Shown: positions 58,115-64,000 of the stretch, piece by piece
Position numbering within the stretch: position 1 is the stretch's first letter
Layout: every line of letters starts with the position of its first letter
Assembly (NCBI GenBank): GCA_003142595.1
Contig: PLMU01000006.1
Span: 1-64,000, forward strand
DNA from: Phycisphaerales bacterium
Lineage (GTDB): Bacteria > Planctomycetota > Phycisphaerae > Sedimentisphaerales > UBA12454
Reading direction: 5' to 3'
Length of the DNA: 64,000 bases
Translations under genes and position numbers: made by a program
The notes under the pieces: model-generated
What the model saw: the letters and a program-made list of their open reading frames with translations, nothing else
Told to the model about the DNA's origin: nothing
Databases searched by the model: none

Positions 58115-60352
58115 TTATTCAACACCTACCAGCCAATATTTTGCCAATTTCGCAAAATCTTTAAAATCAACATTGCCGTTTTTATCAATGTCGGCTCCAT
58201 GACACCATTCTGTTTCATTGCAATCTGTATTTAACCAATATGTGGTAAAGAATGCAAGGTCATTCAAATCTACATCTCCATCTGCGTCAAAATCACCTAA
58301 GTTATAATCGAATTCAATTTTTATTTTCTCTGTACTTTTTTTGGCATTTGGATCTGATACAACAATCTCACATGTGTAATAACCACCTTTTGAAATTGCA
58401 TTACTATCTACATTTAGAGTAACTTCATTTATTTCACCAGTCGAAATTCCCTGATTTGGCTCAATCTTTAACCAATTGCAGTCATTAGAAATTGACCAAT
58501 GCAGAATACCACCTCCACTATTATGTATATTTAGTGTCTGGCTGTTTGCATGTTCAATTCCATCTCTGGCAGAAAATTTGAAATTGTTATTTGAAAGTCC
58601 TATTTCTGGACCTTGGACAACTAATGTTATATCCACTTTCTGCGGATTATTTACCGCACAAGGGTCTAAAATCTCCAAAACACAATTATATGTACCTCCG
58701 CCAAGGCCGAAACCATTCACGGTAAGAATTATTTTATTAGTATCGCCTGCAGAACTCCCATGATCCGGATATATTTGCAACCAAGAACAATCGCTGGTAA
58801 TATTCCAGTTAAGTATTCCATCGCGAATATTGGTTATAGATAAGATTTGATTTGAAGGATTTACACCACCTTCCAACATTTGAAACTCAAAATTCTCAGG
58901 CGAATACCCGATTAAAGGCACCGAAGGGGTAAATTCATAAGCCCCAATATCAACTTTGCTGATCCCATCGCTATTCCCATCTGCTACCCGGGGATATCCA
59001 TCCAAATCTGTTAAAGGAAGGCCGCCAGTCGGGGTATTTGTTCCAGAATCTATACACGGCGAGTTAGAACGAATGGCGTAATCGCCTGTTGGGGCAAAAC
59101 AAGGATCTGCGTCTAAATTTCCCTCTCCCGTATAACCACCTTCAACATTACAGTATTTAACCTGAACACTGCCTCCTAAAGTAGCCCTAATTTCGCGTTG
59201 TCCACCCCCATCCGAATTACCGCGGCAAATACAATTCGTTACCGCAGCAACCCCATTATTACTGCATGTTATCGCGCTGCCCCATGTCCAGTGCCGATTA
59301 TCAACGACCGTGCAATTTGTTATAATATTATTACCGCCATAATTACAGTATATACACCATTGCGACTTGTTGGTGGTGAAAAGGGAATTACTTACTTTTG
59401 CCGAGCTGCCTTCCAGGGATAGAACCCCTTGATTATTTCCTGAGGCTACCCCATTATTAATGAAAATACATCTATCAATAACCGGACTTCCATCATGAAT
59501 ACCAATGGCTCCTCCTTCTCCTACATAAATGCTATTGTTCAAAAATTCACATTTTATTATTGAGGTATTTGTATTTTTGCCATAAATGCCCGCGCCTCTA
59601 TAATGGGAATAATTATTGTTTATTTCACAGTTGTTGAATATCGGACTGCTGTCCTTTATATACACCCCGCCTCCACTGCCGTTGTCGGACAAAGTCGGAT
59701 TAGGTCCAATTGCCCGGTTGTTTATTATATCACTATCAATAATTACAGGATTTGACTGTGAATCACAATATATGCCGCCGCCATGAACACCAGCCTCATT
59801 ATAGGAAAAAATACAATTATAAATTTGCGGGCTGCTACCATAGATACAATACAATCCGCCGCCTTTGCCATAATTATAAGTGGTGCCATATTGATCTACT
59901 ACTTTAACAATGTTGGCCGAGTTATAGGAGATTTGACAATTTTTAATTTTCGGGCTGCTGTTATAACAATAAATTCCCCCTCCCACGGGGTCGCCATATA
60001 TATCATTCGGCGCCTTTCCATTAATAATCATAAGCCCGTCAATTATTGTATTTGAATCTTCGTGACTGCTGAATATTAACCCGCGTCCATTTTGCTGACA
60101 GTCAATAATACAATTCCCTAATCCATTTGCTGATTTTAAAGTTATTCTTTTACCTTGAAGATTAATATTATAATTCCCCTCGCCAGTGTATATGCCGTTA
60201 GCAATAATTATAATATCTCCATTGCCGGAGTTGGTTATCGCATCTTGGATTTTATTATAATCTGCAGTTCCGCAATCATCGACTGTAATTATTTGTGCCT
60301 GGCATGGAACGACTGCAAACAAAAACAATAGTACAGATACTAACCTCGCCAT
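58115..60352 (-). CDS. Secreted right-handed beta-helix protein with BACON-like and dockerin-like domains
   Basis: An exported 745-residue protein. A signal peptide (MARLVSVLLFLFAVVPCQAQ) is followed by a parallel beta-helix at about 25-430, rich in repeats such as IKNCQISYNSA and FNNCEINNNYS, with an SPCIDSG...DIGAYEF closing segment. Two related immunoglobulin-like repeats at about 470-580 and 580-680 share ILNWNIT/ILHWSIS and CSWLQI/CNWLKI, as in BACON-type domains. The last 65 residues contain two calcium-loop repeats (GDFDADGDVDLNDLA, ADIDKNGNVDFKDFA), each ending in YWL, as in type I dockerins of planctomycetes. AAAGGAGG precedes the ATG. Carbohydrate or surface binding is likely; an enzymatic role is not shown. 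Confidence 0.85.
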   Translation of the reverse strand: MARLVSVLLFLFAVVPCQAQIITVDDCGTADYNKIQDAITNSGNGDIIIIANGIYTGEGNYNINLQGKRITLKSANGLGNCIIDCQQNGRGLIFSSHEDSNTIIDGLMIINGKAPNDIYGDPVGGGIYCYNSSPKIKNCQISYNSANIVKVVDQYGTTYNYGKGGGLYCIYGSSPQIYNCIFSYNEAGVHGGGIYCDSQSNPVIIDSDIINNRAIGPNPTLSDNGSGGGVYIKDSSPIFNNCEINNNYSHYRGAGIYGKNTNTSIIKCEFLNNSIYVGEGGAIGIHDGSPVIDRCIFINNGVASGNNQGVLSLEGSSAKVSNSLFTTNKSQWCIYCNYGGNNIITNCTVVDNRHWTWGSAITCSNNGVAAVTNCICRGNSDGGGQREIRATLGGSVQVKYCNVEGGYTGEGNLDADPCFAPTGDYAIRSNSPCIDSGTNTPTGGLPLTDLDGYPRVADGNSDGISKVDIGAYEFTPSVPLIGYSPENFEFQMLEGGVNPSNQILSITNIRDGILNWNITSDCSWLQIYPDHGSSAGDTNKIILTVNGFGLGGGTYNCVLEILDPCAVNNPQKVDITLVVQGPEIGLSNNNFKFSARDGIEHANSQTLNIHNSGGGILHWSISNDCNWLKIEPNQGISTGEINEVTLNVDSNAISKGGYYTCEIVVSDPNAKKSTEKIKIEFDYNLGDFDADGDVDLNDLAFFTTYWLNTDCNETEWCHGADIDKNGNVDFKDFAKLAKYWLVGVE

Positions 60353-60483
60353 GTAAAATATTCCTCCTTTGCCAAACGCCTGAATACAACCGAGCTATTT
60401 AACCCCATTATTATATCAAACTTATCCTTGAATTACCACCACTATCAAAAATTTATTATCCAGTCTCAACCGTTGCCCTAATT

Positions 60484-60546
60484 GAAATTTTTTGACATAG
60501 AGGTTAAGACTGGTAGTCTTATGTTTTTATAAGATAATCAGTTATA
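60484..60546. repeat. 64-bp hairpin element, copy A
   Basis: Aligns with 62996-63059 at 57 of 64 positions (six substitutions, one gap). It contains TTGACA (60492-60497), the inverted repeat AAGACT-GGT-AGTCTT (60506-60520) and CTTAT/ATAAG around TTTTT-type loop bases. TATAAT follows at 60543-60548, then a hairpin AATAGG/CCTATT (60569-60588) and AAGGAG (60592-60597). Confidence 0.7.
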
Positions 60547-60589
60547 ATTAGTTGCTTCATAAGAAATAAATAGGGGACGTTACCTATTA

Positions 60590-61318
60590 TTAAGGAGTTG
60601 AATATGGCCCCGCAATTTCCTTTTCTGCGGAAAAGAAAATTAAATCGGAGAACTTCGGTGGGGCGGGGTCTCCGCTGCGGCTCCGAGAATGACAAGACGG
60701 CGATATTTTAATTTTAAACTTATTTAGGTCTGTCTCTAATAGGAAGCTTCTGAACGGTTCATATTTAAAAGATTCAAAATTCAACGGCGCGTAATCCTCG
60801 TCGCCGGCCTGCAAAACAAATTTGTCGTGTGCGTAAGCGGCTAAAATCCTGTGCTCGGGACAATCGACAGCGTGAAAACGATATGTTTTGCCATTCCTGT
60901 CGTAAAATTCCACTTTGCAATAACTTCTGGCGATTTTCTTTTTGCAGACACTAACTCCTGAAAAACCTGTATTGTTTCTTGGTTTTACATTCAGGGCGTT
61001 TTGCCTGCGATTGGCAATCCGCAGGTTTTCTCTTCGATTATTGAATATGTCGCCGTCAATGTGGTCAACAACCATTCCCGCCGGCGGGTTCATAATGAAA
61101 CGCGTAAGCGATACTATCCTTGGCCCATTCGTGCCGTAGAGAACAGCAGGATAACTACCGCAGCCGCCGAGGCACAGACCGGTTATATCGCCTGCGTATT
61201 TTTTGTAAGGCCGGGAAAGGCGAACGTTGAAAATCTGATAGTAAATATCAGCGTCAACCTTTACAGGGCGGCCTCTAATCGCGAAAGTCAGAAAATCGGT
61301 TGTGCTTTGTGTGGACAT
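60590..61318 (-). CDS. HNH endonuclease with AP2-like DNA-binding segment
   Basis: Homing-type or phage-type nuclease layout. The HNH_3 motif is VVDHIDGDIFNNRRENLRIA near 86-105, with the histidine and asparagines in place. NNTGFSGVSVCKKKIARSYCKVEF after it resembles the AP2-like DNA-binding segment often joined to HNH_3. The C-terminal 35 residues (from about SPSCHSRSRSGDP) are encoded by a dispersed AATGAC-type hairpin repeat, so the original end was probably shorter. No partner gene or host intron is visible. The start is weakly supported. Confidence 0.72.
   Translation of the reverse strand: MSTQSTTDFLTFAIRGRPVKVDADIYYQIFNVRLSRPYKKYAGDITGLCLGGCGSYPAVLYGTNGPRIVSLTRFIMNPPAGMVVDHIDGDIFNNRRENLRIANRRQNALNVKPRNNTGFSGVSVCKKKIARSYCKVEFYDRNGKTYRFHAVDCPEHRILAAYAHDKFVLQAGDEDYAPLNFESFKYEPFRSFLLETDLNKFKIKISPSCHSRSRSGDPAPPKFSDLIFFSAEKEIAGPYSTP
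60604..60711 (+). CDS. Doubtful 35-residue ORF downstream of the copy A element
   Basis: ATG with AAGGAG 6 nt upstream and a TATAAT at 60543-60548, ending at TAA. It encodes a basic peptide beginning MAPQFPFLRKRK. It lies antisense to the repeat-derived end of the HNH gene, and half of it is repeat sequence. The start signals look real, but the peptide may not be. Confidence 0.2.
   Translation: MAPQFPFLRKRKLNRRTSVGRGLRCGSENDKTAIF
60667..60693. repeat. REP-like hairpin ending in AATGAC
   Basis: GGTCTCCGCTGCGGCTCCGA (60667-60686) followed by GAATGAC has the same layout as the units at 20974-21063: a GC-rich dyad (TCTC/GAGA outer arms) closed by AATGAC. It lies within the 3' end of the HNH reading frame. 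Confidence 0.55.
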
Positions 61319-61556
61319 AGAAAGGCTATCAGGATAAAAAATTAAGGATATAAAAAGGGGGGTTTTGAGTAAGTTTATAGTTGATAGTTTATAGTTTGCG
61401 GTGCTTTGGAAACTGTAACCTGTTTATTGTAATGGTTTTAAGGTAAAAAAGAGCTTAAAATTAACTAATTATCTAACAACATAGGTATTTTACCATATTT
61501 TGAATAAAAAGCAAGCAAATTTTGCCACAAAGACACTAAGGCACAAAGAAATTTAG
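61319..61556. other. AT-rich intergenic region with common filler repeat
   Basis: No gene is supported here. It contains GTTTATAGTTGATAGTTTAT (61369-61392), an imperfect short repeat, and a CCACAAAGACACTAAGGCAC segment (61525-61544), a word found between genes in many bacteria. Confidence 0.45.
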
Positions 61557-61592
61557 ACGCTGATCCGCCTGAGGCGGACAAGTTACGCTGAT
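61557..61592. repeat. Hairpin flanked by 8-bp direct repeats
   Basis: ACGCTGAT at 61557-61564 and 61585-61592 flank a perfect hairpin, TCCGCC-TGA-GGCGGA (61564-61578). This looks like a small palindromic unit inserted with a target duplication, though the flanks also occur as filler sequence elsewhere. Confidence 0.45.
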
Positions 61593-61600
61593 TTTAATTA

Positions 61601-61650
61601 ACCACGAATGAACACGAATAGACACGGAACGACACGGATTAACACGGCAA
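61601..61650. repeat. Five tandem 10-bp units, consensus RACACGRAWN
   Basis: The 50 bp divide exactly into ACCACGAATG, AACACGAATA, GACACGGAAC, GACACGGATT and AACACGGCAA. Each shares CACG at the same place. A 10-bp period puts every unit on the same face of the helix. Confidence 0.75.
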
Positions 61651-61696
61651 GATTGCTTCAAGATATCCCGATGGGATTTACACTATGTTTGAACCT

Positions 61697-61738
61697 TCCC
61701 GATGAATCGGGACTTTCGCTGCGCTTCAGCCTGAAGCG
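61697..61738. repeat. Two adjacent hairpins
   Basis: TCCCGAT/ATCGGGA (61697-61712) and CGCTTCA/TGAAGCG (61722-61738) lie next to each other in the gene-free gap. No T run follows either, so they are not typical terminators; they look like more dispersed palindromes. Confidence 0.45.
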
Positions 61739-61746
61739 AGCTTCGT

Positions 61747-61869
61747 CCGGGTTTATCTTTTGAAATTATAGCCCTAAGGGGCTTTTGTCTTAAAGCAATG
61801 TAACGTCCACGCTTGAGCCGGGTTTAGTGTTTGACTTTTTTGCCCCCAAGTGGCTGTGCCTTAAAGCAA
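61747..61869. repeat. Degenerate direct repeat with 71-bp period
   Basis: CCGGGTTTA starts at 61747 and again at 61818; GCCCTAAGGGGCTTTTGTCT (61771) matches GCCCCCAAGTGGCTGTGCCT (61842), and both continue TTAAAGCAA. All matching blocks are offset by exactly 71 bp. Confidence 0.6.
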
Positions 61870-61923
61870 ATACACAATAACAGGGCAAGAAAGTGAGATA
61901 AATAGTATTCGGGAGTTCTGTTT

Positions 61924-62247
61924 TCAGAGCATATCATAAAATAGCGGAAATGTCCCCAGCAGTCCCAATGCAATCATCAGCAATGCCGCGATGAACACTT
62001 TGCCAAAGCTTACCTGCCGATTTTTCCACATCAGGCTGAGTATAATCCAGCTAACCAGCCACACGATAATCGGTGCAGTGGTCTTGCCGGATAGAGGCCC
62101 AACGGCAACAGATAAAGTGAAGAAATTTGCTACCGCATTGATGGCTTGCGAAAGGCATACCGCCAATCCAAAGGCAAAACTTCCGATACCCGCGGCCAGA
62201 ATCGCGGCCGCTGCGGGGCCGTTATTAATTGTTTGTTTTGTTTCCAT
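61924..62247 (-). CDS. Three-helix membrane protein of unknown function
   Basis: A 107-residue protein with about three hydrophobic helices (13-45, 55-73, 83-102). No named domain is recognised. AAGGATT precedes the ATG. It follows the next gene by 12 bp and is presumably translated with it. ASN/Gly/Pro-rich sequence NNGPAAAAILAAG lies at its start. Confidence 0.6.
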   Translation of the reverse strand: METKQTINNGPAAAAILAAGIGSFAFGLAVCLSQAINAVANFFTLSVAVGPLSGKTTAPIIVWLVSWIILSLMWKNRQVSFGKVFIAALLMIALGLLGTFPLFYDML

Positions 62248-62259
62248 TGTTAAATCCTT

Positions 62260-62823
62260 TCAATGCAATGGTGCAGCTTTTGTGATAAAGGCACCGAATA
62301 AACCCGCCACTGCCGCAGTACCAAAGCTGATTGCAAACAGCATCATTAACGCCCATCGCAATAATTTGTCTTTGGCCAACTGGCCGCCGTAACAACTGAC
62401 AACAAAAGCCACCGCTGTGGCCAAAATCGGGCTGAACCAGGCAATGTGTTCCTTCCATTCCATACCAAAGGTATGCCACTGAGCGGTTTTCGGATTGGCC
62501 ATCAGATAGGCCTTTGGGTATCGGGTCAAATCGTTTTTTTCAGCGGCTGCTGATACAACCTGTGCGGGTTGTACCGGCGGCTTGGCACGATACCAGGGGT
62601 AAACAATATATGTGCCGGTAATGACGGTAAGCCAGGCCACAACTGCCATCGTCCATGTGCCGATTATCAGCCGGAGCACGCTTTTTTGGATGCCGGCCTC
62701 GGTTACCAACTCTTTTCGCAAACTCCATAATTCTACCATCACGCCGCTAAATGATAATAGAAAAAGCGCGCCAAGACACATCCCATGGAGCGCCGTCCAC
62801 AGTTCTCTCGCTGTCAACCACAT
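62260..62823 (-). CDS. Four-helix membrane protein with membrane-edge histidines
   Basis: A 187-residue protein with about four membrane helices at 10-35, 52-75, 125-145 and 155-180. Histidines sit at helix edges (ALHGMC near 14, QWHTFGMEWKEHIAWF near 117-129), a pattern compatible with heme or quinone binding, but I cannot name a family. AAAGGAGC lies before the ATG at 62823. A longer start at 62949 is open, but its extra residues come from purine-rich intergenic repeats. It is first in a two-gene unit. Confidence 0.6.
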   Translation of the reverse strand: MWLTARELWTALHGMCLGALFLLSFSGVMVELWSLRKELVTEAGIQKSVLRLIIGTWTMAVVAWLTVITGTYIVYPWYRAKPPVQPAQVVSAAAEKNDLTRYPKAYLMANPKTAQWHTFGMEWKEHIAWFSPILATAVAFVVSCYGGQLAKDKLLRWALMMLFAISFGTAAVAGLFGAFITKAAPLH

Positions 62824-62854
62824 ACATGCTCCTTTCAATAATCCTGATAAATTG

Positions 62855-62935
62855 TAGCGAGAAAAAGGGGGAAACAAAGGGAAAAGTGCGAAAGGTGAGA
62901 AAAGTAAGAAAGGTTTGAAAAGTGCGAAGGTGACG
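62855..62935. repeat. Purine-rich direct repeat
   Basis: GAAAAGTGCGAAAGGTGA (62881-62898) recurs as GAAAAGTGCGAAGGTGA (62917-62933), within a G/A-rich tract. On the minus strand it reads as an artificial Phe/Leu/Pro-rich hydrophobic segment ahead of the membrane protein, which is why I start that gene later. Confidence 0.5.
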
Positions 62936-62995
62936 AACCCCGTCATCAAATTTGCTGCGGCGAATTTAAGATGCCGGGGCTAACCACGAACATTT

Positions 62996-63059
62996 GAAAT
63001 TTCTTGACATAGGGGTATAAGATTGGTAGTCTTATGTCTTTATAAGATAATAGGTTATA
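62996..63059. repeat. 64-bp hairpin element, copy B, upstream of trpS
   Basis: Second copy of the element at 60484-60546. The inverted repeat reads AAGATT-GGT-AGTCTT, so the single change from copy A keeps pairing in RNA as G-U. TTGACA is at 63004-63009. It begins 177 bp before the trpS start and has the same orientation relative to the following gene as copy A. Confidence 0.7.
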
Positions 63060-63086
63060 TGTCTTTGAAATATAGGTAGTTATGTC

Positions 63087-63165
63087 CACCTAAGGTGAGA
63101 CTAAATTTAAAAGTCCGTCGTCGTCCCATAGGGACTATGACGCGACTAAATCTACGATTTAGGAG
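63087..63165 (+). promoter_or_regulatory. trpS leader with three dyads, the last covering the ribosome-binding site
   Basis: CACCT-A-AGGTG (63087-63097), GTCCC-ATA-GGGAC (63123-63135) and CTAAATC-TAC-GATTTAG (63146-63162) follow one another. The third stem includes the first two bases of AGGAG (63161-63165), so its folding could limit trpS translation. No T-box or known riboswitch is recognised. Confidence 0.45.
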
Positions 63166-63172
63166 TAAAGAA

Positions 63173-64000
63173 TTGAGAGTATTGTCAGGGATTCAGCCGT
63201 CGGGCAGGCTGCATATAGGTAATTACTTCGGGGCTATGCGCCAACACCTTCAGCTTCAGGCACAAAACGAAGGCTTCTACTTCATTGCCGATTATCACGC
63301 TATGACCAGCGGGCCGAAACCGGCCGACCTTCGCGCAAATAAACTCGCGGTCGCGATGGATTATCTTGCGCTTGGACTTGATACCGAAAAAACAGTGTTC
63401 TGGTGCCAATCCGATGTTCCGCAGGTAACTGAACTTTGCTGGATACTGTCCTGCGTTACGCCGAAGGCACTTCTGGAAAGATGCACGACCTATAAAGACA
63501 AAGTTGCGCAGGGACTTGCTCCTAATCACGGACTGTTCGCATATCCGGTTCTTCAGGCGGCGGATATTCTTATTTTCGACAGCAATCTTGTGCCGGTCGG
63601 CGCAGACCAGAAACAGCATATCGAAGTAACAAGAGATATCGCAGGCTTTTTTAATAATACTTATGGCGAAACGTTTGTGCTGCCGAAGGATTATATTCTC
63701 GCATCGGTAGCGGTTGTGCCGGGCATCGACGGCAGGAAGATGAGCAAGAGCTACGATAACACAATCGAGATATTCGAGCCTGAAAGTTCCGTCAAAAAGA
63801 AGGTAATGAAAATTGTTACCGACTCGATACCTGTCGAGTCGCCGAAAGACCCGGATAAATGCAATGTGTTCGCACTTTTAAAATTAGTAGCCTCGCCGGA
63901 GGAATTAAAAGAGTGGGACAAGAAATACCGGCAGGGCGGAATGGGTTACGGAGACGCGAAAAAGAGACTTGCCGAATTGCTGATAGAATTTTTCAGGCCT
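63173..64000 (+). CDS. trpS: Tryptophanyl-tRNA synthetase (5' part, runs off the window)
   Basis: Class I synthetase that charges tRNA-Trp. The start is a TTG at 63173, 7 nt after AGGAG. The opening LSGIQPSGRLHIGNYFGA contains the HIGH-type motif (HIGN); DYHAMTS, QSDVPQVTELCWILSC, PVLQAADILIF, VPVGADQKQHIEVTRDIA and the KMSKS motif in GIDGRKMSKSYDNTIEIF follow. There are 276 codons to the window edge and the last frame is still open, so about 50 residues should lie beyond. A folded leader and the copy B element precede it. Confidence 0.93.
   Translation, partial: MRVLSGIQPSGRLHIGNYFGAMRQHLQLQAQNEGFYFIADYHAMTSGPKPADLRANKLAVAMDYLALGLDTEKTVFWCQSDVPQVTELCWILSCVTPKALLERCTTYKDKVAQGLAPNHGLFAYPVLQAADILIFDSNLVPVGADQKQHIEVTRDIAGFFNNTYGETFVLPKDYILASVAVVPGIDGRKMSKSYDNTIEIFEPESSVKKKVMKIVTDSIPVESPKDPDKCNVFALLKLVASPEELKEWDKKYRQGGMGYGDAKKRLAELLIEFFRP

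Noticed and set aside
61319-61923. CRISPR array
   Set aside because: The repeats here are short, contiguous or at 71-bp offset with degenerate copies; there are no unique spacers between identical repeats and no cas genes.
60353-63172. Insertion sequence or integrative element
   Set aside because: There is no transposase or integrase and no long terminal inverted repeat; only small palindromes and a duplicated leader are seen.
63060-63172. T-box riboswitch before trpS
   Set aside because: No T-box consensus sequence or specifier-loop arrangement was found; the stems are short and separate.

Overview
The window reads as a chromosomal segment of a moderately low-GC, Gram-negative-type bacterium, most likely a planctomycete of the Phycisphaerae/Sedimentisphaerales kind. 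The evidence is a secreted beta-helix protein ending in two dockerin-like calcium-binding repeats closed by YWL (58115-60352), a DUF11-repeat cysteine-rich surface protein (37593-39212), KdsB and O-antigen-type genes that imply LPS, and a DUF6599 protein. This is an inference from gene content; there is no rRNA in the window. About 58 protein genes are packed tightly in short operons, with many ATGA-type or longer overlaps. I saw no tRNA, rRNA, CRISPR array, prophage or complete insertion sequence.

Layout. 1-2.2 kb (+): the end of a surface-polysaccharide cluster (GT2 and a polyprenyl-phosphate sugar transferase). 2.3-12.4 kb (-): a seven-gene unit read from a good promoter at 12438-12466: proS, a DUF4416 gene, a WecA/MraY-type transferase, an O-antigen ligase with TPRs, an active Deg-type protease, a degenerate Deg-like pseudoprotease, and a GT39 membrane transferase. 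12.5-26.6 kb: housekeeping genes (TPR lipoprotein, lspA, bifunctional-nuclease family, valS, hisI, a flippase-like protein, a site-2 protease, a Bcp-type peroxiredoxin), then a one-carbon operon (BioD/DRTGG protein, fhs, folD, OB-fold protein). 26.8-32.0 kb (+): dxr, an RseP with four PDZ-like modules, GT2, DUF354. 32.0-37.4 kb (-): a second glycan cluster. 37.6-39.2 kb: the DUF11 protein. 39.5-42.2 kb (+): rmuC, an SDR, a MauE-thioredoxin fusion. 42.2-48.1 kb: a redox module with twin-arginine signals (aldo/keto reductase with Fe-S tail, NapH/NapG-like fusion, DUF362, DUF6599) beside tatA and tatC. 48.2-52.5 kb: PilT-type ATPase, radical SAM protein, RACo-like ASKHA ferredoxin protein, nadD. 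52.5-53.3 kb: an AT-rich gap with a short transcription unit for a 16-residue lysine microprotein and a structured 3' region. 53.3-58.0 kb: coiled-coil protein, pyrG, kdsB, rpsU, a helix-hairpin-helix radical SAM protein. 58-64 kb: an accessory region with the beta-helix protein, an HNH/AP2-like gene, dispersed repeats, two small membrane proteins and the 5' part of trpS.

How they fit together: much of the window serves the envelope. Lipid-linked sugars are started, polymerised and flipped by the two glycan clusters; KdsB uses CTP from PyrG; LspA and the TPR and peroxiredoxin lipoproteins belong to lipoprotein maturation; Deg and site-2 proteases handle envelope proteolysis; the Tat system exports folded redox proteins. 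Fhs, FolD and the RACo-like protein suggest folate and possibly corrinoid one-carbon metabolism.

The best candidates for something undescribed are (i) the lysine microprotein/pseudoknot transcript at 52921-53237, (ii) the translationally coupled protease/pseudoprotease pair, (iii) a 64-bp hairpin element present twice, once in front of trpS, and (iv) the NapH/NapG-like fusion with a twin-arginine-like segment in its middle, next to Tat genes.
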